47,737 nt of DNA, taken from positions 1-47,737 of the forward strand of contig DAOUTW010000033.1 of assembly GCA_030668485.1 (NCBI GenBank). The letters are read 5' to 3'. The DNA comes from Candidatus Zixiibacteriota bacterium. GTDB lineage: Bacteria > Zixibacteria > MSB-5A5 > GN15 > JAAZOE01. Under the pieces are notes generated by a model that had not been told where the DNA came from, did not search any database, and saw nothing but the letters and a program-made list of their open reading frames with translations. Position 1 is the stretch's first letter, and each line of letters starts with the position of its first letter. The position numbers were made by a program, and so were the translations under genes. Of this stretch, positions 34,185 through 42,486 are shown piece by piece.

Positions 34185-34526
34185 ATGCGAAAAAAGTTAG
34201 AACCTGACATGTCGTCCAAAAAAGAGCACGAATTCGCTGAGATTGCGGTCGACCGGTTGCTGATGGAGTCATTTGCAAATGAGGCCTCAGCCTATTTTGC
34301 GACGTCGGCAGACGAATCCAGCAATGAGCTATTAGATCGCTATCGAACAAAATTGAAATGGCATCTCAACCATTCACTCTCGATGCGTCAGAAACAGGTT
34401 ATTAAGCTATACCTGAGTGGCAAGAAACAGCGTGAAATTAGTGTAATTCTGGGAATTAAGCAACAAGTTGTAAGTGTTTATAAACAGCGTGCGATCAAGA
34501 AGTTAAAAAAAATAATGATTGAGTAG
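34185..34526 (+). CDS. Small sigma-region-4-like helix-turn-helix protein
   Basis: 113 residues. The C-terminal half (about 60-110) resembles sigma-70 region 4: LSMRQKQVIKLYLSGKKQ followed by REISVILGIKQQVVSVYKQRA, a helix-turn-helix, and a basic end. The N-terminal half has no recognisable sigma region 2, so it is too small to be a complete sigma factor. It could be an autonomous region-4 regulator or a LuxR-like DNA-binding protein. The ATG at 34185 has little ribosome-site support; a second ATG eight codons later is possible. It precedes a structured leader and a 57-residue ORF on the same strand. Confidence 0.65.
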   Translation: MRKKLEPDMSSKKEHEFAEIAVDRLLMESFANEASAYFATSADESSNELLDRYRTKLKWHLNHSLSMRQKQVIKLYLSGKKQREISVILGIKQQVVSVYKQRAIKKLKKIMIE

Positions 34527-34670
34527 GTGTATGTAAAATTCCTATAGGTTGAGAGGTTGTAATTATACTTTTGGTTACCCACCTTGTTTGTGCATTAAAT
34601 GTGTAGGACCCCTCACGTTCTCGCGTTATTGCTTTCACACTCCGAGGAGGTGATGTTATCGTTCAAATTG

Positions 34671-34722
34671 CTCCCCACGAAAACCGCCTTTTAATGTAAT
34701 TTTTCGTGAATCGTAAGGGGAG
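34671..34722 (+). promoter_or_regulatory. Leader hairpin able to cover the ribosome binding site of the 57-residue ORF
   Basis: CTCCC (34671-34675) can pair with GGGAG (34718-34722), which is the Shine-Dalgarno core. CACGAAAA (34676-34683) pairs perfectly with TTTTCGTG (34701-34708), giving 13 pairs interrupted by one bulge. The pairing would sequester the GGGGAGG site five bases before the ATG at 34728. Seen by eye; thermodynamics not computed. Confidence 0.5.
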
Positions 34723-34727
34723 GTAAT

Positions 34728-34901
34728 ATGCCTAAGAGAAAAGAGGCTATTCAGTATGCCCAGAAGGGCGACAAAGATCTCTGGCACCCATATGGTTTGC
34801 AGGGACTTTCGACCGAAAAATTTGCGAGTGTTGTCAATCGCATATTAGGCGGGCGATTTGTTCTTCTAGACCTGCGGTGGCCGCAGTCCTTCAGGCAGTA
34901 G
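34728..34901 (+). CDS. 57-residue hypothetical protein
   Basis: ATG at 34728 preceded by an excellent GGGGAGG site with five-base spacing, running to TAG at 34899-34901. The product is basic at the start (MPKRKEAIQYAQKGDKD) with a mixed middle (LSTEKFASVVNRILGGRF). No family recognised. A perfect CTGCGG/CCGCAG hairpin lies inside the 3' end of the ORF, and a strong intrinsic terminator follows about 70 bases later. The ribosome site, terminator and leader support a real short gene, but coding status is unproven. Confidence 0.5.
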   Translation: MPKRKEAIQYAQKGDKDLWHPYGLQGLSTEKFASVVNRILGGRFVLLDLRWPQSFRQ

Positions 34902-35299
34902 CCGGGGCTTCTCAAAAGGGGATAAATGACGAGCGAGCGCATAAAAGTGTATGACGAGGGGGAAAAACTTGGCCGGTAAATTTTTTACCGGCCTTTTTTT
35001 TATGGTTTGAGGGAAGGCCAGGAAATCGCACACCCTTATTATCTGAACCGGCGGCATTTATATTATTGCAGATTCCCAAATCGCACCGTATGACGATTTT
35101 TCTCACCGAGTATTTTTCCTTGATTGTTTCTCCTTTTTTTCGTATCAAAGTCAATTGTCCGGATCGCTGAATTTGCCGGAATATCTCATCCGGGAATTGC
35201 CCGACCCGCTCATGTTTGAACGGGATGAGCCGATTTCTTTATAGAAAGCGGGATTTTACAGGAAACTTTGCATATTGTCGGGAGTAAAATACAGTTAAT
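34902..35299. other. Intergenic region before the rhodanese gene
   Basis: Apart from the terminator at 34971-35001, the stretch has a GCTCAT/ATGAGC inverted repeat near 35209-35231. Nothing in it looks coding, and no convincing -35/-10 pair was found. Confidence 0.5.
34971..35001 (+). terminator. Strong intrinsic terminator after the 57-residue ORF
   Basis: Perfect 10-bp stem GGCCGGTAAA/TTTACCGGCC with a TTT loop and a run of eight T on the plus strand. Confidence 0.93.
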
Positions 35300-35824
35300 A
35301 TGAAAAACTGGTTTGTGCAGCTATTGGTTATACTGATCATTTCCACGATTGCGGCGCTGGCAATTAATTCCGCTCGCGGCGGTGGCGTCGCTATAATCGG
35401 CGACTGGCCATCGGGGACCCGGTCCGGTGAGGGACCGGTGGTGCCGCCCTCGGCAGAGGAAGGCGACCCGCCTTTTGTCACTTTGGAGGACGCCGTGGCC
35501 AAATACCAGTCTCCGGATATAATCTTCATCGATTCTCGCGATCCGGAAGACTTTGAAAACGGTCATATTAAGCGAGCCCTCAATATTCCCTTCGAGTATT
35601 TGGATGAAGAGTGGGAGGTATATATTGAGTCGCTCGATCACGATCTGGGCTATGTCGTTTATTGCAGTGGCGACGAATGTGAAACCTCGCTGCATCTCGG
35701 GCGATATCTCTACGACTTCGGATTTCCTCATATTTACATCTTCTATGGCGGCTGGCGGGAATGGGAAGACAATGGCCTGCCAATAACCACGGCTGAATCG
35801 TCGGGAAAAGGGGAGACTAGATGA
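35300..35824 (+). CDS. Membrane-anchored or exported rhodanese-domain protein
   Basis: 174 residues. An N-terminal hydrophobic segment (about 5-24) is followed by a Pro/Gly-rich linker and one rhodanese domain (about 60-165). FIDSRDPEDFENGHIKRALNIPF is the usual first half. The active-site loop YCSGDECETS supplies the presumed catalytic Cys122, with a second Cys127 in the loop. The domain would face the periplasm and handle sulfane sulfur or act in thiol redox. Its stop overlaps the start of the MauE/DoxX-like gene as ATGA, so the two are coupled, a pairing consistent with exported thiol or sulfur chemistry. Confidence 0.9.
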   Translation: MKNWFVQLLVILIISTIAALAINSARGGGVAIIGDWPSGTRSGEGPVVPPSAEEGDPPFVTLEDAVAKYQSPDIIFIDSRDPEDFENGHIKRALNIPFEYLDEEWEVYIESLDHDLGYVVYCSGDECETSLHLGRYLYDFGFPHIYIFYGGWREWEDNGLPITTAESSGKGETR

Positions 35825-36291
35825 AAAAAGTACTCTCCAACGATTACCTGACCCTTGCCTTCCGCTTTTTTCTGGGGATCATCTTTATTTATGCCTCCCT
35901 GGATAAAATCGCTCATCCCGATCAGTTCGCCCGGATAGTTTTCAACTACCATCTCCTGCCCGGCTTTCTCGTCAATCTCTGTGCTCTGATTCTGCCGATG
36001 GCCGAATTTATCGCCGGCGTTTGTATCATCACCGGTACTCTGTATGCCGGAGCACGTAATTTCCTGCTGATAATCCTGGTTGTTTTTATGGTGGCGATCG
36101 GGGTAAATGTTATTCGGGGGGTCGATCTGGAATGCGGCTGTTTCTCGGTCAGCAGCCGGGCCAAGTCGGCCAGCCTTCAACTGCTGTTCAGGGACTTAAT
36201 CTATCTTCTGATCGGACTGGCGCTGGTGGTTTCACGCAGCCGCCGCTGGATGGTCGATAACTTTTTCCTCTCCCGCCGCGCTAAGGTATAA
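35821..36291 (+). CDS. MauE/DoxX-family integral membrane protein
   Basis: 156 residues with about four membrane segments. Motifs LAFRFFLGIIFIYASLDKIAHPDQFA and ECGCFSV are typical of the MauE/DoxX redox-associated family; the conserved Cys pair in CGC lies near residue 103. Such proteins often accompany thiol-disulfide or methylamine dehydrogenase maturation systems. Translation is coupled to the rhodanese gene through a 4-base overlap. The 3' end overlaps the convergent pilQ-like gene by 11 bases. Confidence 0.87.
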   Translation: MKKVLSNDYLTLAFRFFLGIIFIYASLDKIAHPDQFARIVFNYHLLPGFLVNLCALILPMAEFIAGVCIITGTLYAGARNFLLIILVVFMVAIGVNVIRGVDLECGCFSVSSRAKSASLQLLFRDLIYLLIGLALVVSRSRRWMVDNFFLSRRAKV

Positions 36292-37561
36292 TCCGGGGCG
36301 TGATCAGAATCAGCAAATCGGTTGTCTGAGTTTCATTCGATCGATTGGTGAAAAGCGCTCCGAGTATCGGGATTGAGCCAAGTAAGAATATTTTCTCCTC
36401 CCGCTCGATCTGAGTCTCTTTCAGCAACCCTCCCAAGGCGATAGTCTCGTTGTTACGCACGGTTACCGTGGTAACCACCGACCGTTTGGTCGTGATCGGT
36501 TTCTTGTTATCGGTCGATCCGACATAGTCGATAATTTCTTCGACAATCTGATTTACTTCCAGGGTGATAGCCGAGTCGTTATTGATATGAGGGGTGACTT
36601 TCAATGATATGCCGACTTCCTCATCCTGAAAAGTGACGATGTCCTGAATGACAGCACCTTCGGAAAAGCGATTGATGGTTTGAATCGGGATCACTGTTTG
36701 AACCTTGATCGTGGCGGTCTCATCTTCCATCGTAGTTAGACGGGGATTCGATAGTAGTTTGGAATTGCTTCGTTGCTGGAGAAAATTGAGAACAATATCC
36801 ATCTGGTGCACGGATAGATATCCAAGTTGCCAGTTACCGTCCTCGAGAGGCATTACCGCTGCCTCGGAGCCCACATCGCCGCCCTCGGCAAAGGTTCCCG
36901 GAGTGGTGGCCCCGTTGATCGATGCCGCCACCGATTTCGGCCAGTTGATGCCAAGCCGTTCATCATTGGACAGATGAGTCTCGATTATCTTCACTTCCAC
37001 CGACACCTGACGTTTCTTACGATCTATTTGCAGTAAAAGATCATCTACCGTCTTATGAACTTCCGAATTATCAAAGACGATAATTTCTGAAAACTTGGAG
37101 ACCTTCTTTATATCTTGTTGTTCGATACCCCCCAGAACAATAACTTTGCCCTGGCTGGACAACAGCGGTTCGATGGCTGCCGCCGCCGCTACCGATGAGA
37201 TGTATTTCAATTTGTATGTCTTGGGGATCTGTTCCCCGGCCATTAACTGGTTGACATCTTTGACAATGATGATATCGTCGCTGATATAGTAATTGTATCC
37301 GTTGGGAAGCAGTATGGCATCAAGGGCGGCCTTAAGAGAAACGTTATCCAGCGTAATTGACACTTCTCCCTCAACGGCGGATGATACCACCAGGTTTAGG
37401 TTATTTTGTGTAGCCAGCATTTTTAAAACGGCGCCGATGGGAGTATCTTCAAAATTCAAACTGACCTTGATTCCGGTATCCGGAGGAACTGCATTGGCCG
37501 CCGACCAGAACAACAGTAGAATCAGCGCTGCGACCGCTATAAAATCTTTTTTCCGTTTCAA
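36281..37561 (-). CDS. pilQ: Type IV pilus / type II secretion secretin (PilQ-like)
   Basis: 426 residues, short for a secretin. Signal peptide (about 1-24), a secretin/TonB short N-terminal domain (about 30-85; VLKMLATQNNLNLVVS), an NolW/N-type domain, then the C-terminal secretin domain (about 200-425) with VEVKIIETHLS, SNPRLTTMEDETATI and ALGGLLKE...IPILGALFTNR. It forms the outer-membrane gate. The AMIN domains of larger PilQ proteins are missing. The start is a TTG overlapping the TGA of the pilP-like gene (TTGA), with GGAG upstream. Last gene of the pilus operon. Confidence 0.92.
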   Translation of the reverse strand: MKRKKDFIAVAALILLLFWSAANAVPPDTGIKVSLNFEDTPIGAVLKMLATQNNLNLVVSSAVEGEVSITLDNVSLKAALDAILLPNGYNYYISDDIIIVKDVNQLMAGEQIPKTYKLKYISSVAAAAAIEPLLSSQGKVIVLGGIEQQDIKKVSKFSEIIVFDNSEVHKTVDDLLLQIDRKKRQVSVEVKIIETHLSNDERLGINWPKSVAASINGATTPGTFAEGGDVGSEAAVMPLEDGNWQLGYLSVHQMDIVLNFLQQRSNSKLLSNPRLTTMEDETATIKVQTVIPIQTINRFSEGAVIQDIVTFQDEEVGISLKVTPHINNDSAITLEVNQIVEEIIDYVGSTDNKKPITTKRSVVTTVTVRNNETIALGGLLKETQIEREEKIFLLGSIPILGALFTNRSNETQTTDLLILITPRIIP

Positions 37562-38019
37562 GACGACTCCTTGCTTACTCGCAAAGTAACTATTGTCTCA
37601 CCATTTTCCAGAACAACACTGTCCCGGGATATCTCGGTGACCTGGAATCCATCCAATTCATCACCTACCGTTACAATATGATTATTAATCAGCGCATGAG
37701 CCCGGTATTCCCGAAAGAGCACCCCCAGCAGATGAAACTCCACCCTTTTTGACAAAGCCGGCACGCCGGATGGGCTATATCCGGTATAAAACGGATTTTT
37801 TCCCCACGGCTTGCCGTCATAAGACGAATAAATACTGTCGTTGACCTGGTCATTCTTATTCGCCTGCTGGCTCTTTCGTATCACTTCGGTCGGGTCGGCC
37901 TTCCGGGATGATTCGGCTTTTTCCTTTTTTGGGCCGCTAAAATTGAAATAAGCCCAGACCAGCGCCAAAATCATGCTGCTGAAAACCAATCCTTTTCGCG
38001 TTTTCTCATTCAAGGTCAA
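37558..38019 (-). CDS. PilP-like / GspC-like inner-membrane pilus assembly protein
   Basis: About 153 residues from a TTG at 38019. It has one membrane segment (about 10-27), a charged linker and a C-terminal beta domain (about 85-150) resembling PilP/GspC homology regions (FHLLGVLFREYRAHALINNHIVTVGDELDGFQV). It would connect the inner-membrane PilMNO platform to the secretin. No ATG start is in frame; TTG codons at 38052, 38019 and 38013 are the options, and I chose 38019 because GGA lies five bases upstream. It overlaps the pilO-like gene end and abuts pilQ. Confidence 0.78.
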   Translation of the reverse strand: MTLNEKTRKGLVFSSMILALVWAYFNFSGPKKEKAESSRKADPTEVIRKSQQANKNDQVNDSIYSSYDGKPWGKNPFYTGYSPSGVPALSKRVEFHLLGVLFREYRAHALINNHIVTVGDELDGFQVTEISRDSVVLENGETIVTLRVSKESS

Positions 38020-38578
38020 ACATTTCCATACGGTTGCCGAGACTTGCCACAAAAATCAGGTCAAGAGAACAATCGGGATACAGGTTATCCGACCCGTTCA
38101 GGCGACAGAAAGTCAGGCGGTTAAAATACTTGCTCTCCTCGACCGCCTCAATCAATTGCGCCAGCGAGCTGTAACTGGCCTCTATCTTTACTCTGATCGG
38201 GATAGTAATCGTCGAGTCCGACTGCGCCCATTCCCGCAGAAATTGTATTACATCTTTCAGCGAAGGGGTTATCTCTTTGAGATGATATCCGGGTTGATGA
38301 CAAAGCGAATCAAGCACATGATACAAAGAAACCACTTCGTCCTTGCCCGAAAACGATACCGGATATTCATCAAAAGAAGTGTTGAGCCGATTATATTCCT
38401 TTATCATTTCATCGAATCGCCCCAAAGCCACTCGATAAGCCCCCAGCTTTCTTCGCTCGGCAAAGATATCCTTTTCAATCGTCGCCACGCGGGCTTTGGC
38501 CGACTGCCCCAAAAGCAGGTACCAGCCGCCGATAATTACCGCAAAAATCATCAATGAAAAAATGATCGTCCGTTTCAT
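38006..38578 (-). CDS. pilO: PilO-like pilus assembly protein
   Basis: 190 residues with one N-terminal membrane helix (about 5-24), a coiled-coil-like stretch (about 28-65) and a ferredoxin-like C-terminal domain (about 80-180), the layout of PilO. It forms the inner-membrane alignment complex with PilN and PilP. The ATG overlaps the stop of the PilM-PilN gene as ATGA, so translation is coupled. Sequence identity to PilO is low, but position and architecture agree. Confidence 0.82.
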   Translation of the reverse strand: MKRTIIFSLMIFAVIIGGWYLLLGQSAKARVATIEKDIFAERRKLGAYRVALGRFDEMIKEYNRLNTSFDEYPVSFSGKDEVVSLYHVLDSLCHQPGYHLKEITPSLKDVIQFLREWAQSDSTITIPIRVKIEASYSSLAQLIEAVEESKYFNRLTFCRLNGSDNLYPDCSLDLIFVASLGNRMEMFDLE

Positions 38579-40158
38579 ACCCGGGCATCCATTTTCAGTT
38601 GGAACATCAGATCAAAGCGATCCTGTTCGCGTTTCTTATTATGGCTGATGACCGCCACATTGTCGAAGAGAGGTGAAGTCCACAGAGCCTCGACATAATC
38701 CGCAAGTATTATTTCCGGCGAAAAGCCGGTCAGTTGGACATTTCCGTTTAGCTGCAGAATATACTTGCCCTCTTCCTCTTCAAGACTGACCGAGGTTAGA
38801 TTGATATGGTCGGGCAGACCCAGCGATAATTCTTTTAAAATGACATGACAATGCGATTCACGCCGATCCTGAGCCTGACTCAGGTATGCCTTGCTGCGGT
38901 TGAGTTTTCCGATCAGGTTTATATAGCCGTGATAACCGGGCGACTCCTCGAATGCGCGTACCATATCTTTTCTTGAATCGAGATCCAGTTTTCGGTATAA
39001 CTCCTGCTGGTAAAGCTGGACATGCATGTTGCCGGCAATCATTAAAGCCAGAACGGTGACAAGCCCCACCCGGACGAGCATCAACTTTTTCTCGGCCGCC
39101 TTCTTTATTGCCGATGGGGCCAGAGGGTGGTCTCCGGGCGCCGCCATGCCAACCATAACCGTATCCAGATATTCCGAAACTTGTCTTTCGTTCGATCGGC
39201 TCAGGTTTGATGGCCCGAAACTTGTCTCAGACATCGACTGACAGGGGAGCCCCGTATTTTCGCTGATGAACTTAAGCAGGTTATGATCGCTGGAATATTT
39301 GCCGCAAACCAATATCGTCCTGACGAAATTACCGGAACTCTGACCATTATATAAATCGACGAAAGATGTCAATTCGGCCGCAATAGCATCCAGGTTCACC
39401 ACTGCCATCTCATCCTCGGGGCTGGCCTGCGGGCGGGTCACAAATTGCTGGTAAAATTCGAACAAGCCGTTTTGCACGAAAACGGCCATACTCTGTTCGT
39501 CATTCAAATATAAAATCAGATTGTGACTCTCGTCGTCGGAACTTGCGGCGGGAAGAAGTTCGGACAGGAATGCCGGCAGAAATCCAATCTGGCCTACTTT
39601 TAAACCGGCAGCATTGAATTTGTCATAAATGTCTTCAATGATATCGCCTTTGGCGGCAATAATACTTATTCCAAGATGGTCGATATCGTTCCTAATCACG
39701 CGATCGACAACCCGGTAATCGACGGAACATTTATCCAGGTCGAAGGGGAAGAGCTTTGCACCTTCCCACATAATCGCCGCCTTCAGTTCCTTGGCCGGCA
39801 TATCCGGCAGATACATTTTACGGAAGGAGATATCCTCACCCATCAGCCCAATATTGATCGGTATGTCTTTTAGTTTTCGATCCCTGAGATAGCCGATAAG
39901 AATAGTGGTGGCCGCATCAATTCTATTCCCCCAGTTCCCGATATTATCCGGATCCAAAGTAAAAACAGCGGCGTCGATTATCCTGTTCTGATAAAGGCGG
40001 CGCCGTATCAGACACAAACGGACGGAATTCTCCGAAACAACCAGGCCAGCCTGATATCCAATACGCCATGCCGATAATGCAACCGAAACCGATTTGATAC
40101 GAGCAGCAATTCTTCGTAACCATTCGGCCGGTCGAAGCTTGTTATTCATTTTGTCCAT
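38575..40158 (-). CDS. PilM-PilN fusion pilus assembly protein
   Basis: 527 residues. Residues about 30-345 form a PilM/FtsA-like actin-fold domain (YQAGLVVSENSVRLCLI, LPDMPAKELKAAIMWEGAKLFPFDLDKCSVDYRVV). A linker leads to a membrane helix (about 372-392, RVGLVTVLALMIAGNMHV). A PilN-like periplasmic domain follows (about 395-527; LKELSLGLPDHINLTSVSLEEEEGKYILQLNG). In most bacteria PilM and PilN are two proteins and the PilN N-terminus binds PilM, so fusion makes this interaction obligatory. ATG at 40158 with GGAG upstream. The gap to the preceding pseudopilin gene is 140 bases with nothing recognised in it. Confidence 0.85.
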   Translation of the reverse strand: MDKMNNKLRPAEWLRRIAARIKSVSVALSAWRIGYQAGLVVSENSVRLCLIRRRLYQNRIIDAAVFTLDPDNIGNWGNRIDAATTILIGYLRDRKLKDIPINIGLMGEDISFRKMYLPDMPAKELKAAIMWEGAKLFPFDLDKCSVDYRVVDRVIRNDIDHLGISIIAAKGDIIEDIYDKFNAAGLKVGQIGFLPAFLSELLPAASSDDESHNLILYLNDEQSMAVFVQNGLFEFYQQFVTRPQASPEDEMAVVNLDAIAAELTSFVDLYNGQSSGNFVRTILVCGKYSSDHNLLKFISENTGLPCQSMSETSFGPSNLSRSNERQVSEYLDTVMVGMAAPGDHPLAPSAIKKAAEKKLMLVRVGLVTVLALMIAGNMHVQLYQQELYRKLDLDSRKDMVRAFEESPGYHGYINLIGKLNRSKAYLSQAQDRRESHCHVILKELSLGLPDHINLTSVSLEEEEGKYILQLNGNVQLTGFSPEIILADYVEALWTSPLFDNVAVISHNKKREQDRFDLMFQLKMDARV

Positions 40159-40298
40159 TATACTCCATGGACCATTAGAGGACAGTAATGCAGAGCACGG
40201 GCTGCCTTATCATATTCGGGAGGGGATTCTTTCTTCCACCCCGTAAATATCCAACATTTTTTCGCTCAGGCTCCGGCCTGCATCTTTTCTTCACGCCA

Positions 40299-40748
40299 TC
40301 AGAAGGTAACTGTGATACTCTCCGGCCCGCCCAGTGAGACAATTGTCCGAGCACTGCCGTCATAGACATAATCAACTTCCCATGCATCCTTGATGTATTC
40401 ATTTCCCGATGTGTCAACATAAGGACCGTTCCAGCCCAACCTGGTAAATTTGTCGTAAAGCGATATGGAATCCGGTTTGACTCCCAGTTCGTACAAACTT
40501 ACCGGGGGATGTCCAATATGTCCCTCATAGCCGACATCGATATAACGGCCACCTGCGGCGACCGCGGGATTGCCTACAATGGCACGCTTGAGCGTCAGTA
40601 ATTCGGACTTGGTAGCATTAATTCGCGAACTTTCAGACAGGCCACCCATCCGGGGTATGGCAACTGCCGCCACTATTCCCAGAACGACAATGACCATTAC
40701 CAGTTCTATTATGGTAAATCCGCGATTTTGTTTTAGGCCGGATCGCAT
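40299..40748 (-). CDS. Type II secretion / type IV pseudopilin (GspG-like)
   Basis: 149 residues with a class III prepilin signal: short basic leader, cleavage after Gly (NRG-FTIIELVMVIVVLGIVAAVAIP), Glu at position +5 of the mature protein, and a hydrophobic helix. The C-terminal half has WNGPYVDTSGNEYIKDAWEVDYVY, which resembles the calcium-binding end of GspG-type pseudopilins. Directly downstream (6 bases) of another pilin gene. Needs a prepilin peptidase not found in the window. Confidence 0.9.
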   Translation of the reverse strand: MRSGLKQNRGFTIIELVMVIVVLGIVAAVAIPRMGGLSESSRINATKSELLTLKRAIVGNPAVAAGGRYIDVGYEGHIGHPPVSLYELGVKPDSISLYDKFTRLGWNGPYVDTSGNEYIKDAWEVDYVYDGSARTIVSLGGPESITVTF

Positions 40749-40754
40749 ATCGGT

Positions 40755-41180
40755 TTACCAGCTATTTTCGCCGATGGTATTGGTATTGGGCCACAGCTCG
40801 CCGGTTGTTTCGTTATAAGCCCAGCCACAGTCAGTACCTTCCATAGTGCCCCTGGCGTTGACCGTAATGACAATACTGTCGGGATAATTGGCATCATCAC
40901 AGTAAGGGTTTTCGGGAACTTCCTGCTCCATGACACTTCCGATGGTGTTCAAATTGACACCCGTCGGCCAGTCGGCGGACCCGGTCGTGACGGCCATATT
41001 GGCATAGAAAATCGTGATCCCGGAACGCAATCCGCCCAGCGCGCCGCGGCAGGCAGCTTCCTTGGCTTCGGATGAAATATCCTGGTACTTGGGAATGGCA
41101 ATAGCAGCCAGTATACCCAGAACGACAATGATAATCACCAGTTCGATTAGAGTAAAACCTGAATTTCCTGAAGGTCTCAT
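40755..41180 (-). CDS. Type IV pilin-like protein
   Basis: 141 residues with the prepilin signal SG-FTLIELVIIIVVLGILAAIAIP: cleavage after Gly8 and Glu +5. Soluble part of about 105 residues with three Cys residues (about 44, 94 and 118), and GWAYNETTGELWPNT near the end, which is seen in many major pilins. Probably the main or a major pilus subunit. GGAGGAG lies about 10 bases upstream of the ATG. Followed after 6 bases by the GspG-like gene. Confidence 0.92.
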   Translation of the reverse strand: MRPSGNSGFTLIELVIIIVVLGILAAIAIPKYQDISSEAKEAACRGALGGLRSGITIFYANMAVTTGSADWPTGVNLNTIGSVMEQEVPENPYCDDANYPDSIVITVNARGTMEGTDCGWAYNETTGELWPNTNTIGENSW

Positions 41181-41270
41181 GCTTAGACTCCTCCGTTATA
41201 TTACTTTAAAGTGGGCATTGATATATCTCTTATAGACTTGTATCGGATTATTAACGGCCTAATTTAGCGC

Positions 41271-42485
41271 CTAACGGAATACTTTTATCAGGTTCCACAT
41301 CGGCAGGAATATCGATAGAGCCAGGACCAGAACCATCCCGCCGATTACAATTGTCAGCAAAGGCTCGATCAGGGCCGTCAAATGCCTTGATTTGTATTCC
41401 AATTCCATTTCATAATGAGAAGCTAGTTCTTCCATTATCGCCTCTACCGAGCCCGATTCCAAACCGACCTGGAACATCTCCAGAGCCATATTGGGGAAGT
41501 ACCGGTAATAATTGGGGTCAGGACCGATTTCCTGCCCTTTTTCAAATGACTCGGCCAGGTGACTGACCTCGCCCGCAATAACCTTATTGGTAGTAGTATC
41601 CCGCACAATATTAAGGCAGGAAACCATCGGGACACCGCTTTTAAATAGGATTTTCAACATAATTGAAAAACGGGCAATATTGGCCTTGATTACCAGATCT
41701 CCCAAAACCGGGATCTTCAACATCGTTTCATCCCATTTCAGCCGACCTTTTCGAGTCGATAATATTTTTTTCAACCCGAACAAGCCTGCCACGATTACCG
41801 CAATAATGATATACCAGTACGATGTGAAAATGCCGCTCATTCCCATGACAATCTTGGTCGGGAGAGGGAGTTCAGCGCCGAATTTTCCGTATATCCCGGC
41901 AAAACGGGGGATAACAAAGGTCATCAGAACGAACATTGCGAGGGAAATGGCAATGATCACCATGACCGGGTAGCGCATGGCCGATTTTAATTGCCGCGCC
42001 AGGACCATTTCTTTTTCCAATAAAATAGCCAACTGCGCCAGGACCTCATCGAGAGTACCGGAGGCCTCGCCGGCGGAGATTGATGCCACATAGATCGGCG
42101 GAAATTTCGAGGGATATTGAGATAGGGCTTGGGAAAGAGCCGCCCCCGATTGTAGTTGGCTGCGAATTCCCTCGACTTCTTCCTTCATCCCAATTTCATC
42201 CGCGCCACGCTCAATACAGCCCAGGGAACGAAGGAGTGGAATACCGGCCCGGTTCAGTGTCCTTAGCTGTTTTGTGAAAATTATCAGTTTTTCGCGATTG
42301 CCCGAGCCGAAACTACCCAATGCGGCGGCAAGAGTAGTCTTTTCAGCGCGGGGTTCTACCCTGGTCGGGATCAATCCTTTTTCGGATATGGTCTCCAGAG
42401 CCAACTTTCGCGATTCGCTTTCAATTTCACCCTGTAGCTGATTTCCCTGGGAATCTCGAGCTATGTATGTCCACATCTGCCTCAT
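41271..42485 (-). CDS. pilC: Type IV pilus / type II secretion inner-membrane platform protein (PilC/GspF)
   Basis: About 404 residues from the ATG at 42485, one base after the TAA of the pilB-like gene. Two T2SSF domains (about 65-190 and 265-390) with three membrane helices (near 165-190, 215-240 and 375-400). Family signatures: YIARDSQGNQLQGEIE at the N-terminus, RSLGCIERGADE, LVIKANIARFSIMLKILFKSGVPM and the end ALSIFLPMWNLIKVFR. It links the assembly ATPase to the pilus base. Confidence 0.95.
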   Translation of the reverse strand: MRQMWTYIARDSQGNQLQGEIESESRKLALETISEKGLIPTRVEPRAEKTTLAAALGSFGSGNREKLIIFTKQLRTLNRAGIPLLRSLGCIERGADEIGMKEEVEGIRSQLQSGAALSQALSQYPSKFPPIYVASISAGEASGTLDEVLAQLAILLEKEMVLARQLKSAMRYPVMVIIAISLAMFVLMTFVIPRFAGIYGKFGAELPLPTKIVMGMSGIFTSYWYIIIAVIVAGLFGLKKILSTRKGRLKWDETMLKIPVLGDLVIKANIARFSIMLKILFKSGVPMVSCLNIVRDTTTNKVIAGEVSHLAESFEKGQEIGPDPNYYRYFPNMALEMFQVGLESGSVEAIMEELASHYEMELEYKSRHLTALIEPLLTIVIGGMVLVLALSIFLPMWNLIKVFR

Positions 42486-42486
42486 C

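Noticed and set aside
40159-40298. Tiny ORF between the GspG-like and PilM-PilN genes
   Set aside because: Only about 15 codons without a ribosome site; the gap is treated as untranslated.
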